NCBI GenBank assembly: GCA_034766995.1
Contig: CM068313.1
Coordinates: 10,151,083 to 10,215,082 of the forward strand
Length of the DNA stretch: 64,000 bases
Direction: 5' to 3'
Source of the DNA: Acanthacorydalis orientalis
Taxonomy: Eukaryota > Arthropoda > Insecta > Megaloptera > Corydalidae
Positions 23,766-36,224 of the stretch are shown piece by piece (the stretch's first letter is position 1; each line of letters opens with the position of its first letter). A program made the position numbers and the translations under genes. A model generated the notes under the pieces. It worked only from the letters and a program-made list of their open reading frames with translations. It was not told where the DNA came from and ran no database searches.

Positions 23766-25046
23766 TTAAATATCTAAATACATGTGATATACTACACGTA
23801 ATTAAAAAATAACTTTTCTATTAAACGTCTATATAATAAAAAAACATTACTTTTAAATACCATTTGATATAAATGACAACTTTTATTAGTGTCTTTAACC
23901 TGTGACTCGTTTATGAGACCCATGTGTATTTGTTCTCTGCATAAATCTTTAAAGAGGTGTGGAATAGAAACGTGACTCTTTAACTTTATCTCTAGGTTCA
24001 AGTTACGCTGTTAATTAAATTTTTATTAATAAAAGTTCAAAGCGTTTTAGTCTAATGAACTCGAGTATGGTGATATAAAAACATATTATGTGTATATTTT
24101 CTCTTTGATATTTCATTACAGTATAATATATACGGAATGTGATACAAGTTTGTGTATTTTTACATACTTTTACTTAATTTATTAAAAAATAAACATTTGG
24201 AAAATATTATTAAGTATGAAAACTATTGAAAATTTATTCGAAATTTATATAAAGTTGCAAACAATTAAAACAATTAAATTAGTTTTTTTTGATAAAATTT
24301 ATTGTATTGAAAATAAAAAATCAATTGTGTTTGACTGTATATGATTTTTTTATTATTTTACTTATCAGTTAAATAAATCGTTTCTTAAATAGTTTTCGTA
24401 CGATTTTTTCAAATAGAATTAATAATAAGGTTTGAATTCACCAGTGTTCCGTAAGTTTCTTTTATTTAAATTATCATTAAAATATTAACAACTAAGTGTG
24501 ATAAAGAATTGTGATAAAAAATTCAAAAATGAAATTACTCCTATTTAACAGTCTACGATCAATCATTCGTTACCAGTAAATAGAAGCCTACAGATCTCCA
24601 CAGAATATCAAAATTTATAATAAAAATATTTAAAAATTGTTTACTTCAACTGAACTGTTTAGTAAATTTTTTAGGGAGAAAGTTTATTTCACTGTTATTT
24701 TGTCACAAACATATTTTTTGTTCTAACCTACACAAACATATTTTTTATTTCTAAAACTAGTAAAAAACTGCTATCATATATGCTGACATACGCTAACATA
24801 CGATTATAAATTCGAATGTTATGCTCAGAAATCCTAAGAGAAGTAATGGAAAATGACTTAGAAAAAAGCTCGAGTTTGTGAAACCAAAAATGAACATCAA
24901 TTACGAGATGTCATTTTTCATGTATAATCAAAAAAAATTCCTCATCATTATATTATATTTTGAAAAATAAAAAAAGATCAAAATATTAAAAAACAAAATA
25001 ATATTATTGATTTAAAATCCATCGTTTCTTTTGCGATATTCTGTAC

Positions 25047-25048
<2 letters not shown>
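23766..25048. other. AT-rich sequence, nothing recognised
   Basis: No repeat-family member, no array and no coding-like frame is apparent. Confidence 0.5.
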
Positions 25049-25050
<2 letters not shown>

Positions 25051-25078
<28 letters not shown>

Positions 25079-25079
25079 G

Positions 25080-25154
<75 letters not shown>
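25051..25154. repeat. (TA)n array with 40-base higher-order unit
   Basis: Runs of about 18 TA units are separated by GGG at 25079-25081 and again at 25119-25121, exactly 40 bases apart. Confidence 0.95.
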
Positions 25155-25156
<2 letters not shown>

Positions 25157-25779
25157 CCACACACAATTGGAAATGAGCGAGAAAGACTTTTTGGATACAG
25201 AAAGGGCGATTTGGGTTCGATATAACTTTCATGATATCACAGATCATCAAGCAGCATGAATAATACGTAACTTCATCATAGATTTATTATACAGAGAGTC
25301 CTGCAGTGAAACCTCAGTTTTCACATGTGTACAGCAGGAAGTCTGCAGAGAATGGATCTAATAATAGAACTGTGTTTTTAGTTTGTGTGTACGAGATTTT
25401 TCCAAACGAATGTTTTCATATTTATTTCAGTCAATTTAGAATAAATAAGTCAATTACGTTTGATTAATTAATAGAAATGACACTCTACTTTGAAACACTT
25501 TTTTAAAATATATGAAAACTTATCCTTGACAAAAAAAAGTTATTTTTATTACAGATTACTATTTTGATTATTTGGAAGTTTCCTAATTTGTTCGTTTGTT
25601 GAGGGAATACTTTTATTTTTTTTTTTGGATTTAAAACGAATTGCTTACAAAAATAAATCCTTAAAAAGTGTTGTTAAAGAGAATTGTTGATCAGAAATAA
25701 GAATAAGTTAGATATTTGACAACACAGTTATGGTATTGCAGATGAATTCAGGTTTATAAAAAAAATTATTGACTATTAA

Positions 25780-25835
25780 CATTATTTTAAATTATCTATT
25801 GACCATTTTTGGTAAGAAAAATATATATAGTTTAT
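25780..25835 (+). repeat. Foldback family F, core fragment
   Basis: Only TTAAATTATCTATTGACCAT, TTTTGGTAAGAAAAATA and TAGTTTATAAG are present, just upstream of a full copy. Confidence 0.4.
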
Positions 25836-25884
25836 AAGATAATTGAAAAATATATTTTTCAAAAAAAAATATAGATTGTGTGGA

Positions 25885-26215
25885 TAAATTCCCTTTCATA
25901 GATGAATTATTTTGTTTTCGACAAACCACAAACAAATTCAGATCAAAAATGTTCAATAAATTATTATTAATCATTTCTGATTGATTTTTATGAGTATTTA
26001 GATAGCAATTCAGTCATTTTAAAAGGGTTAAAGCATAGAAAAATCAATCAAAACATTTTTTCTGTACCAAATTGCACTAATAATGATAAAATTGTCACCA
26101 ACATAGGCTTAAACTGTAATCAAACATAATCAATCATTATTTATTGAATATTTTTAATTAAAAAATATGAGATGAGAGTTGAGAAAATAATTGATTTTCG
26201 TGTGAAGAATTCTTA
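25885..26215. repeat. Foldback family F, both arms, reference copy
   Basis: The left arm runs CATAGATGAATTATTTTGTT, ACAAACCACAAACAAATTCA, GATCAAAAATGTTCAATAAA, TTATTATTAATCATTTCTGA. The right arm runs AATCAATCATTATTTATTGA, ATATTTTTAATTAAAAAATA, GAGAAAATAATTGATTTTCG. About 100 bases of centre separate them, with a remnant of the ATAGCAATTCAGTCATTTTA motif. No protein is encoded. Confidence 0.8.
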
Positions 26216-26301
26216 TGGAAAAATAAAAATAATCCATTTTTTAACTGCTTATCATTTTTATAGAATGGAATTTCTGTATAAATTAATTTATTATATTTTA
26301 A

Positions 26302-26796
26302 ATTTACAAATTAATTTTGGGCCTTTTTTATAAAAAAAATAATATTTACGGAAAAACAAAATTCAATTCAATTCTTAAAATATCCCCTATTCTATTATAG
26401 AATTTTGCTCCAACTGTCGGGTAACTGAAGAATCCATTTAAGTTAATTAACCTTTAAGTCAATGAAGTCGTAATGGATTTCAGACCTCTTCTACCGTTAA
26501 CATGTTTTAGTTTTTTTTTATATGTTGCAAAATTTTCTCCAAAGCTGAACAAATTATTCCCGCGATTTCAAGAGTATTTTTTTAACTGGAGGGTAAAAAG
26601 TATGCAACACCTAATATGATGCTTTTCAGACGCCGTTATATTTACTACTGTTTTGGGAGGTAGTGCCAACTGTTTCGCCAAGACATGTAGTGTTTTTAAA
26701 TGTTAAGTTTGGCGATTGAAAATCTTAAGATGAAGAAAAAATATTTGAATTTTAAACAAAATTATTTAAAGGCCCAGAATTAATTTCTACACTTAA
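26302..26796 (-). mobile_element. mar-B, mariner-derived MITE, 495 bases
   Basis: This copy has the clearest terminal inverted repeats: TTACAAATTAATTTTGGGCC on the left and GGCCCAGAATTAATTTCTAC plus ACTTAA on the right. On the minus strand SEKHHIRCCILFTLQLKK is the transposase N-terminus, and a degenerate C-terminal LPDR-like region follows directly. Confidence 0.85.
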
Positions 26797-27214
26797 CAAA
26801 ACATTTAATGAATCGGTTTTCTGAGAAACGTAATTCGTTTATATAATAATTCATTTAATCAATTAAAATATTTCCATTTTATGATATTTTACATATTTTA
26901 ATTAAAAAAATAATCTTCAAAGTACAAGTAATAAAATCTGATACGCAATAAAATAAAACAAAAATAAACAATAAATCGTAATTTCATTTAATAATCTCTC
27001 ATAAAATAATTTTAAAACAAATACACGATTTTCAATCTACATACTTTACAATTCGTTTGCATTCTCAAATAAGGTTTGAATAAATCAATCGAAAAAAATC
27101 AGTTTATCCACAGACACTTTGAACTCTGGATGAAGAACGTTCGGCCACAATAAGCTGCACATATTTAGTTTACATAATTCATACACTTTAATTAATTGAA
27201 TCCTTTTGTATGTC

Positions 27215-27217
<3 letters not shown>

Positions 27218-27275
<58 letters not shown>

Positions 27276-27276
27276 G
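27218..27276. repeat. (TA)n then (TGTA)n microsatellite
   Basis: About 22 TA units followed by three TGTA units. Confidence 0.97.
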
Positions 27277-27429
27277 CTTCTGTGCATACAGTATAATACG
27301 TTTGTAAAATGAGCAAATGTATAATAATATTATACAAGTAAAGCGGTCTTTGTAGTTCGTATGCACAAAGAGAATTACTAAAATAGTTGTTAAGGTTTGT
27401 ATTTCGGTTCATTTCAGTCATGTACTTTC

Positions 27430-27432
<3 letters not shown>

Positions 27433-27468
<36 letters not shown>
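27433..27468. repeat. (TA)n microsatellite
   Basis: About 18 TA units. Confidence 0.97.
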
Positions 27469-27470
<2 letters not shown>

Positions 27471-27623
27471 TAAATAATATTTAAATTTATAAAAGCTAAG
27501 TTAGAAACAAATCCACTTTCATTCTGACTACATTTGCATATAAGAGAAAATAAATGTTGTTTACTTATCTCTATAGTTCTTTTTCATACTTTGTTTTAAA
27601 CATTAAAACAAACTTTTAAACCT

Positions 27624-27654
<31 letters not shown>

Positions 27655-27925
27655 CTCATATATATGTATATTTATATATATAATGTATTTATACATTTTT
27701 TCATATCAAAGTTTTCTGAACATAAATGTATGAATTTATAAAATGAATTCAGATAATAAATGATTCATAGTGTAAAATTAGAGAGAGAAATTTTTCTCAA
27801 TATGAATATTTCAATTTTTGTTTGATATTTAATAGGAAATGTGTTATAAGACAATTCTTTTAGTGATTTATTTATTTCGATCTGTAAAATTTATACAGTT
27901 TTTTCTTTAAAATAACTGTAAACTA

Positions 27926-29172
27926 TTAGGTTGGAAGAAAAATAATTTCGATTTTTATCATTTTAAGTTTGGCGTCGATTTTTCTTTTGTTATAGTCATG
28001 TGATATATCATTGTAAACAATGAAATTAGCACTACTGATATCAGTTTTTGTCTATTGTTTTCATTATTTAGTATTGTTGGATATAACCTAGTAAATAAAT
28101 CATGTAAAAATGTAAATTCGTCCGATTTTGTTGAACGAGTTTAAAATGGGACGTAAAGCAATAGCTCGAAATATCAGATTTTTTAAGGGAGAGTCAATTA
28201 ATGAAAGTACAGCTCAACACTGCTTCTAAAAATGTCGTGATGAAAACGAAAGCTTTGATGATAATGAGGGTCATGGACGTTCTTCAGCTATAGACAATAA
28301 TGATTTAAGAACCATTAAAGAAGCGGACCCACGTAAAACAACTCGAGATGTGACAGGAGACTCAATGTTTATCATTCAACAGTTGTTCAACATTTAAACC
28401 TAATTGTAAAAAAACAGCTGGATAAATGGATGCCGTATGAACTAAACGAAGATCAAGCAATTCGGTGATACGAAGTCTTGCTTCTTTTGCGTGCAAAAAT
28501 GATTCCTTTCTTGATCGTAGTGTCACATGTGACGAAAAGTGAGTTCTTTACAACAATCGGAAACGTCCATCACAGTGGATAGACTGAGAAGAAGTACCAA
28601 AAAAGTTTCCAACACGGAAATTTCATGAAAAAAAGATTATGGTCACTGTTTGGTGGTCGACAAGTGGCATCATTCACTCCAACTTCTTAAATTCTGGTGA
28701 AACAATAACAGCAGAAAAATATTGTCAGAAAATTGAAAAAATGCATGAGAAGTTGCATCGTATACGGCCAGCATTAATCATTCGAAGAGGATCATTTCTT
28801 TTTCATGACAACGCCCGACCACACGTCCCACAAATGACAAAATAAACGAACCGGGTAATGAAACCTTACCTCACCCACTTTATTCTCCGGATTTGTTTCT
28901 AACAGATTATCATTTTTTTTTAAATATTTGAGTAATTTCCTATGAGACAAGATTTTCAAAGATCAAACATCATCTCAAAGCGCTTTCGATGAATTCGTTA
29001 ATTCCAGGACTCCATAATTCTATATTTTAAGAATAAATAAACTTGTTTCCCGTTGGGAGAAATGTGTGTAGGCCAATGGTCTTTATTTTGATTAATAAAT
29101 ATAATTTTTACCTGATATATGCGTGTTCATACTCGATGTGTGAAAACCGCAATTATATTTGCACCAACCTAA
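27926..29172 (+). mobile_element. mar-A mariner, full length, 1247 bases, inactive
   Basis: Terminal repeats TTAGGTTGGAAGAAAAATAA and its counterpart AATTATATTTGCACCAACCT plus AA are flanked by TA on both sides, the mariner target duplication. The transposase reading is broken by several frameshifts and stops. It starts around MGRKAIARNIRFFKGESINE (28147), includes GHGRSSAIDNNDLRTIKEAD, and its best preserved part is the catalytic segment described separately. The terminal sequence and motif set match the irritans group. Confidence 0.93.
28639..28845 (+). pseudogene. Mariner transposase catalytic fragment
   Basis: This is the longest intact piece of the transposase in the full-length mar-A. 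It reads MVTVWWSTSGIIHSNFLNSG, then GETITAEKYCQKIEKMHEKL, and ends FLFHDNARPHVPQMTK. The HDNARPH motif contains the second catalytic aspartate of the mariner DD34D triad. The frame stops soon after; the WS..G..H motif and the GETI motif are as in active mariners. It is part of a dead gene. Confidence 0.9.
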
Positions 29173-29174
29173 TA

Positions 29175-30164
29175 TTATATAAATACATTTGCTTCAAGCT
29201 TATTTTTATTTTCTAATAGTGATGATTTCAACAGATTTTTTATCATATGTTTCTGTTATATTTATATGTGTATATATATATATATATAATTAAAAAATTC
29301 AAAGAACAGTAAAAGTGTGCATTCTTTGGAGCCACACTAGAGTTCCTCTAAATGAACTATGAAGTGTAGTATAATTATCGGGGATGTAATATGAAGAGTG
29401 TAGTATTAAATGTACTATATTTTTCGAGAGAGGAGATAGGATTAGCACGAAAAACGCTTAATGAATTAGACTTAGTCATACTTATGGTATCTGAAAACTT
29501 CTGATTGATTCGATAAACAACTTCTGTTTAAACACTTTGTCATAGGTTTACACAATATTCCGATTTTCATAGAAATAAAAATAAAAATTTACTCAATTAA
29601 TTAGTAATTATCATTCTTTAAAATATAATCTGTATGGAAATTTTCATAAAAATCATATAAATAAAAATTAAATACTTTACAAACAACGCATAATAAAAAA
29701 GCCATTAATCATATCTATCTAACGCGATCGAACATGTACAGACGGTATGCATAAAAAAGCTTATATATATATATACATGTATATATGTATGTATATGTAT
29801 ATATGTATGTATATGTATATGTAGATATAATTTTTCAATCCATTTACAGCCCAGTGCATCTTCCGGTTTAAAAAAGCATGGGTGTATCGAAAGCGTTTAT
29901 CGTTACACTCAACTATTCATTATTTAGCAATCGATCCATTTGCGATGACAATAGCGGAATGATGCTCTTCAGTTGTTGTTGTTATTGTCGAATATATTGT
30001 ATATAAATATATTTTTTTCATGACGTCACTACATTGACAGATTAAAAATTCATCGCGTACGTATTGTGCTTTGATCGCGCCGAAACACGATTGTAAAAAT
30101 TCTTACATCATTTATCAACTGTCATATTTTCTTTTACGAGCCTATCATATTTTTTTACATAAAT

Positions 30165-30201
<37 letters not shown>

Positions 30202-30768
30202 ATATATGTATGTATTGTTTTTATTGTATGCATCCTGTGCTAAAATCGTTAAAAGAATATATATGATTTATTCTTTCAAATAAGATGTTTCGAGTGTTCA
30301 TTCATACTTTGTAGTGAAACTAATAGCTGTATAGTGATGTTTTATTCAAAAGACGTACGATAAAATAATAAATGTGTTTTGAAGTCGAATAAATGTTTTA
30401 GGAAAATTTGTCAAGTGTTTCAGTTTGTTCTCGTATAAAAAAAGTTCGTGTAAGTTTTTAGTAAGATTTTTATAGTTGGAATGAGTTTAAAATAGGCTTC
30501 TTTAAAATATGATATATAGAGATAAATTCTATTCAGTTGGAATAAAAATGATCTTATAATAGATGTTTAATTTTGTAGATTCATATTATATTATCTACTT
30601 GAATTATATATTTTTATTGTAAAATTGTGATTTATGAATAATTAAAAAGTAGATAAAAAATACTTATTTATAAAAACAAGTACTTTTGAATATCTGTTAG
30701 AAATTAATTATTCTCTGTCATATAAAACCACACATCTTAGATAAAATGTTAATCATTTTTTTTTATTT
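29175..30768. other. Mostly AT-rich sequence with short microsatellites
   Basis: It contains (TA)n at 29271-29288, a TATG/TA-rich tract at 29764-29830 and (TA)n at 30168-30197. The segment 29860-30110 is slightly more mixed, with a CGTCA-containing TGACGTCA palindrome at 30021-30028, which matches a CRE/AP-1 type site. No gene recognised. Confidence 0.4.
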
Positions 30769-30769
30769 T

Positions 30770-30910
30770 TGAATGTTATCAATCGAAGATGATCAGTAAT
30801 TATATATTCAGTATTTTAAATCAGAAAATTTTTAAAGTAGAAAAATAATACATTTGTGAAAGTGAATTTAATCACACTTCCAGAACTGTACTATGATTTT
30901 CGAATACTTC
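30770..30910 (+). repeat. Foldback family F, right arm
   Basis: TATCAATCGAAGATGATCAG, GTGAAAGTGAATTTAATCAC and TTCCAGAACTGTACTATGAT mark it. A mariner begins 27 bases further on. Confidence 0.65.
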
Positions 30911-30936
30911 AACGTTTTTAAAAAATAAAACTTGTA

Positions 30937-31449
30937 TTAGCTTGGTATGAAAATAATTACGGTTTTTGTTCTCAGAATTCAAACGTTAATTTTTTTCAAT
31001 GTAAGTGTCATTTCATTGTGTTCATGTTAATATCATTTTCAAGTATATTTTGCGGTCTGTATTTTGATAAAATAGATTGTAATTTTATTATTAATTTTTT
31101 TTAAATTGGGTTATTGAATTAAAAATGGAAAAGATGCAAATAAGAGTAATTTTTTGTACAAGTTCAAAACGGTTGGTAAGCAGTGGAAACTGTTCGTAAA
31201 CTAAACGATGTTTTTAGTGTGGATAGTGTTAAGGAACGTACCATGAAGTGATCGTTTCAAAAATTTCATGCTAGGGATGAAAGCCTTGAAGATGAAGAAG
31301 GTTGCGAGCGACCTTCAGTTTATAACGATCAACCGACTGAAGGCGTTAGTTGAATCGAAACAATGCACAATTCAAGAGCTTGCATAAAAGTTAGACATTA
31401 GATATCTAACAGTTCTGATCATTTAAAAAAATAAAAAATCAAAAATATT

Positions 31450-31494
<45 letters not shown>

Positions 31495-31534
31495 TTGAAT
31501 GTGATAAACCGCAATTATTTTTCTACCAACCCGA
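30937..31534 (+). mobile_element. mar-A mariner, internally deleted, 598 bases
   Basis: TA flanks both ends (30935-30936 and 31535-31536). Ends are TTAGCTTGGTATGAAAATAA and AATTATTTTTCTACCAACCC. The start ATGGAAAAGATGCAAATAAG at 31124 encodes the transposase N-terminus, and a SLEDEEG-like segment is readable with frameshifts. The catalytic domain has been lost, and a (TA)n array (31453-31491) sits close to the deletion point. Confidence 0.85.
31453..31491. repeat. (AT)n microsatellite inside a mariner
   Basis: About 19 AT units within the deleted mar-A copy. Confidence 0.95.
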
Positions 31535-31539
31535 TAGCT

Positions 31540-32852
31540 ACAATGTCACAAAAATATCGTGATAAATATTCTTAATACATATTTCTACAAAAATATCTTC
31601 CATCGAAGGAAAAACTCGTTTAGTACACAGAAAAATTCCGACTGAATCAGATAACTTAAATCAGAAATAAAACTCTCACTTACTCAAACAAAAACCGTTC
31701 AAAACACAAACATCGGCATGTAGAATCGATAAAGTAATTACTGTAACATCATTAACACTAAAAATAAACACACGTTCATCACAAGTGTATCTTTTTATGG
31801 GTCGTACAAATAAATTGGTACGATATCATCATTGTGTTTCACATAACTGAAGATAAAATTTATTGTTTATTGGCAACTCAGTGCGCGATAATGTAATGTA
31901 CTCGAAAGTCCGTAAATTTGTTATCGACGCCTGGTGACATTTTCATATTGGCCAGGTGGGTGGAACTATTCGATTAAACACACATTCGAAACGGCACAAA
32001 TTAATGACAAGTACATCGACTCAAGAGATATACATCGGTTATATTTTTATCGCGTGTGTATACAGTCTTTTTTTACATCGTAGAACCATACTGTAGTGAT
32101 TAGATTGAATGTCTTCTGGAAATTGAACAGAGATTTAATTAGTAATGGTGAAGAATTCGCCTATTTATCTTTTTATAACTGTGTGTTAATGGATTGTTTA
32201 ATTATCTTAGTTGTTAGTTGAATACACTTTACACTACACTTAACATATTATGAATTTTAATTAGTCTTTTTATACAAATTGGCTTTTAAAATAATATTAA
32301 ATATTATATTCTTCTCTTCAATTTTAAAGATTATAAGATTACAACGGGTATGTTGATATGAAAACAAACATTTTTAAAATTATATGATAAAATACTTGTT
32401 TAATAATTTTTCAATTTAATAACATTTACTTTTTATGACATTAAAATATTAAAATAAATAATAACATTATACAAAAATATGTTTATTCAATTAATAAACT
32501 ATCACAAAACAATTCTATGGACAATTCGTAAGACAAACAAGTTTAACTCTAAGTTCAGAGTTTTCAATTTTATAGAAACAATGAGTATTTATTTTTATTT
32601 TAAAATAAAAAGAATATATTTAAATCTAAATGGATTTTTTTTACAATAAACGTGATATATTACATACAAAAGTATTCATATTTAAAGGGGCAAAATAAAA
32701 TAAAATATCAACCCTAAAGGATAAATTTAAGCCTATTTGAATAATGGCCACATAGTTTATTAGGAAAATATTCTAGGATTAAAACTAAGATTAAAATGAG
32801 ATAAATTTATGTTTTTATACCAATCTCTTCTACCCTTTTCTATATGTGTGTG

Positions 32853-32886
<34 letters not shown>

Positions 32887-33640
32887 TATTAACTTCAGCC
32901 TTGAAACTTCGGCCATTCTGTCTAAACGAATAAACTATACTTCACATATTATTCACTAATACTATTATGTATTACTGTACTATTTTATTATTTATCTATT
33001 ATTTTATTACTTGAACTAACCATTATTACTATTTTAATTGTAAAATTGTAAGTATTATTAAAATAAGCGCATGTAAAATAATACCAACCACCTTTGTAAT
33101 AGGTCATTATGTACCTCGAATACTAATAAATATATTCAGAATATATATATATATATATATATACTCAGAGTGTATATTTTTCATTTATCATATTTTGTAG
33201 ATGAACACATATAATGTCTGACAGTCGACTGGAGAATCATCTAATGAAACGAGTAATAAAATCAGAAGGCTATTACGCCAGTCCTATATATTTAAAAATG
33301 AAACTGTTCTTTTTTATCATTATGAGTGACGTTACAGATGTATCTGTTAGCAAAAGAATTGATTATGTAAAATTATTTTCGCCAAACTATTGAAACATTT
33401 CAAAGGAGTATACCTTAAAAAATTGTTAGAAAAATTCAAATTTTAGTTTGATTTTTTTTCTGTCTAATAGAAACGTAACGATCCATAAATGTATGTTTAA
33501 GTGTTAAAATTTAATATTAGAACTATTATGAACAGTATTAAAACGTGAATAAATACAGACAGTGCCATTTGGCCAGCCACTAGCATGGCGTCATTAATAA
33601 AAAATATATTTCAAGTTCATTAATGTACAAAAAAAAGAAT
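31540..33640. other. Largely AT-rich, with a mixed-composition island
   Basis: Positions 31860-32090 are less AT-rich (for example CGACGCCTGGTGACATTTTC at 31926 and TTGGCCAGGTGGGTGGAACT at 31949) without an open frame. The rest is AT-rich with (TA)n tracts at 32856-32885 and 33142-33164. Confidence 0.4.
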
Positions 33641-33644
33641 TCTA

Positions 33645-33875
33645 CTACTGTGTCTAAATTCACTTTCACACATGAATTCTCTTTTACATCACAGACCATA
33701 AAACCATTTTTGGCTCGAAAATTTTGAATATCTAATTATTAATCATATTTAATTCTTGTATACTTGCATTTAGATCACAATATCATGATATTTAGAATGT
33801 CATGATACAGAAAAATCTTATTTTTTTGTGGTTTGTAAAAAATAATTCATTTGTGAAAGTATGAAAATACATTTT
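33645..33875. repeat. Foldback family F, both arms
   Basis: The left arm begins CTGTGTCTAAATTCACTTTC and continues ACATCACAGACCATAAAACC; the right arm is shortened to TTTTTTGTGGTTTGTAAAAA and TAATTCATTTGTGAAAGT. Centre contains ACAGAAAAATC. Confidence 0.7.
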
Positions 33876-33989
33876 ATAACATTTCTGAGTAACTATGTAT
33901 TGTGAGTTATATATATATATACATATGCTTGTGAACGCACATGTGTGTCTAAATACACATTTAAACCGTAATTTCACCGGGATGAGAAC

Positions 33990-34290
33990 ACAACATAAAT
34001 GGCGTTTATTAAATTGTCACTCGTCACACTCGCACAGCCAATCATACAAACACAAGTTGCAGGTGTTCCCTAATAGCTAATACGTTGAACAATAGCAAAA
34101 GAAGAATCTAATCTATTGTGAAAATCGACAGGTCGTCTTTATTCGTGTGACGTGTCGCGCACGTTGAAAGAAACGACAAAACGTAACAGCCATAAAACGA
34201 CGTACGACCCACACGTATTATTTTGACATTTATGGTTTCGTATAATTACCACACGAAAACAATGTCTCGAGTCATAATTTCTGTTGTGCC
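33990..34290. other. Higher-GC island
   Basis: Mixed composition with CACTCGTCACACTCGCACAG and GTGACGTGTCGCGCACGTTG. Short frames only. It could be a regulatory element; nothing in it is recognised. Confidence 0.3.
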
Positions 34291-34404
34291 ATTATGAAGA
34301 TAACGCTAATAAGGATTAAAGTACACGAATGTATTAAATTATCTCACTTTTATCTGAATGTGGTCTTTCTTTATACTCAAACACACCTACTCACACGGTT
34401 ATAC

Positions 34405-34409
<5 letters not shown>

Positions 34410-34453
<44 letters not shown>
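34410..34453. repeat. (AT)n microsatellite
   Basis: About 22 AT units. Confidence 0.97.
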
Positions 34454-34456
<3 letters not shown>

Positions 34457-34851
34457 GTATATGTTTATTTATACAAATAAGTTTAAATAAACTTGAGATT
34501 TAAAACTTGTATACATTAAAAAGATACACAAACGTTCCTTGAATTTATAATATAATTTTTGTTACAAATGTAGTTTCAAAAAAAGTATACAACTATGAAA
34601 TAATATGAATAAATTAAAAATTTTACTATTTTATATAATAAAATTGATTTTTTATTCTGTAGATAACATTTAAATTGTTTAATATGATCTCAAATAATTA
34701 ATTTAATATTTTTTTAATCAAAAAAATGTCAGTACTAGTAGATTTATTATTAGACAATTTAAAAATGTTCAATATATTAGGTATAAAAATTAATTTTGTG
34801 TTTTCAAATTGAATCAATCATAAATCTGTTTTAAATTAAAGTATGTAGCCT

Positions 34852-35003
34852 GTTTAGTAATGTGCGTTTATTATTGTATCAACTTAAACCAATAGAGGCG
34901 ATAGTGTTGTATATTCCCTATTTTACTCATAACTTTATTATACTCTTAAGATTTCATGTTAATCAGTTTGATCAAACAAGTTCAAATAAATCAGAAATAT
35001 TAA
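34852..35003 (+). repeat. Repeat C next to mar-B
   Basis: CTGTTTAGTAATGTGCGTTT, ATTATTGTATCAACTTAAAC and TCAGTTTGATCAAACAAGTT match the reverse complement of 1462-1625. The mar-B junction falls at the same point in both copies. Confidence 0.65.
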
Positions 35004-35175
35004 GTGTAAAAATTAATTCGCTGTTTTTAAATTAAATCAATCATTACTCTGCTTTAAATTAAAATATTTTCTCGTCGTTTTAGGATTTTGAACTGTCAAT
35101 CTTAAAATTTAAAAACAATATATCTTTATGAAACAGTTGCCCTAACCTCACAAAACAGTAGTGAACACAATATTA
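35004..35175 (+). mobile_element. mar-B, 5' part only
   Basis: AAGTGTAAAAATTAATTCGC starts the element and the leader is preserved up to CTCACAAAACAGTAGTGAAC, where it breaks off just before the transposase start codon seen in other copies. Confidence 0.7.
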
Positions 35176-35536
35176 TTTATTTAAAACACTAAGCATTTAC
35201 TTTAACATAAAATATTGCAATTTTTTAAGAGAATACAAATAGAAAACGAACTTTTATATTTTTTATCAATAAATACAAGTTTTCTTTTTTTTCGAAAAAA
35301 ATAACAACAAAGAAAGAAAACTCTTTTAACTTATACCACTTTTATGAACTGTTGCCACAAAAAAAAAGTATATTTATTTTTTTTTACTACAACTACAACA
35401 ATTTAAATATAAATACAACGAATTTTATAACAGAATATATAAACATTTTATATTTATGTAACTAATAAATATCATGCAAGTTTTTCTGATGGAACATATA
35501 AGCATGCATATAAGGAACCATCCATACATTTATATG

Positions 35537-35543
<7 letters not shown>

Positions 35544-35582
<39 letters not shown>
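35544..35582. repeat. (TA)n microsatellite
   Basis: About 19 TA units. Confidence 0.97.
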
Positions 35583-35585
<3 letters not shown>

Positions 35586-35791
35586 CTGTATACATATTTA
35601 TGTACATTCATACGAAGGCAAACTGGTTTTGAATATAAAAAATTCTATTTGTAAGCAAAAACATACAGGTATGAGTGAAAATTCGACGACCCAAAAGTTT
35701 TCTGCGAAATAGGAAGTAAAAACTTGTATGAGATATGAAAGCTAAGGAAATATCGATAATACGTGATAGTACAATGTATATATATTTATTC

Positions 35792-35795
<4 letters not shown>

Positions 35796-35829
<34 letters not shown>
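35796..35829. repeat. (TA)n microsatellite
   Basis: About 17 TA units. Confidence 0.97.
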
Positions 35830-35831
<2 letters not shown>

Positions 35832-36224
35832 GCATTGACCAATTCTAAAACACGATTTTATAAAAAATAGCATTACTTTTCACGGTCAATGATCGATTGA
35901 AAATATTTTATAGAGAGGTATTACTAAGAAATGTTTTGTATTAATTAGAAGTAGTAACACGAAAGAAAAAGGTAGTTAATTCGAAACAGGCTACAAATAT
36001 ATTCATATCGCGCGTTGACAATTTGTCCTTATAATTGATACATAGTATTGCCGTTTATTTTGAACGACGATAATTGTTTGTACGTAATGTTGTACTGATC
36101 GAAAACTTACTCCATGCACGAAACTTCAACTTCATGATACAACAGAGTTAACTTTTCGATCGAAATGTACGCGGGTAGTATTAAGTTTACAGGTACGGAT
36201 TAGTGAAATCGACATGAATTACAC

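Noticed and set aside
25031..25259. Frames encoding long YIYIYI runs, here and at most (TA)n arrays
   Set aside because: They are translations of TA microsatellites, not proteins.
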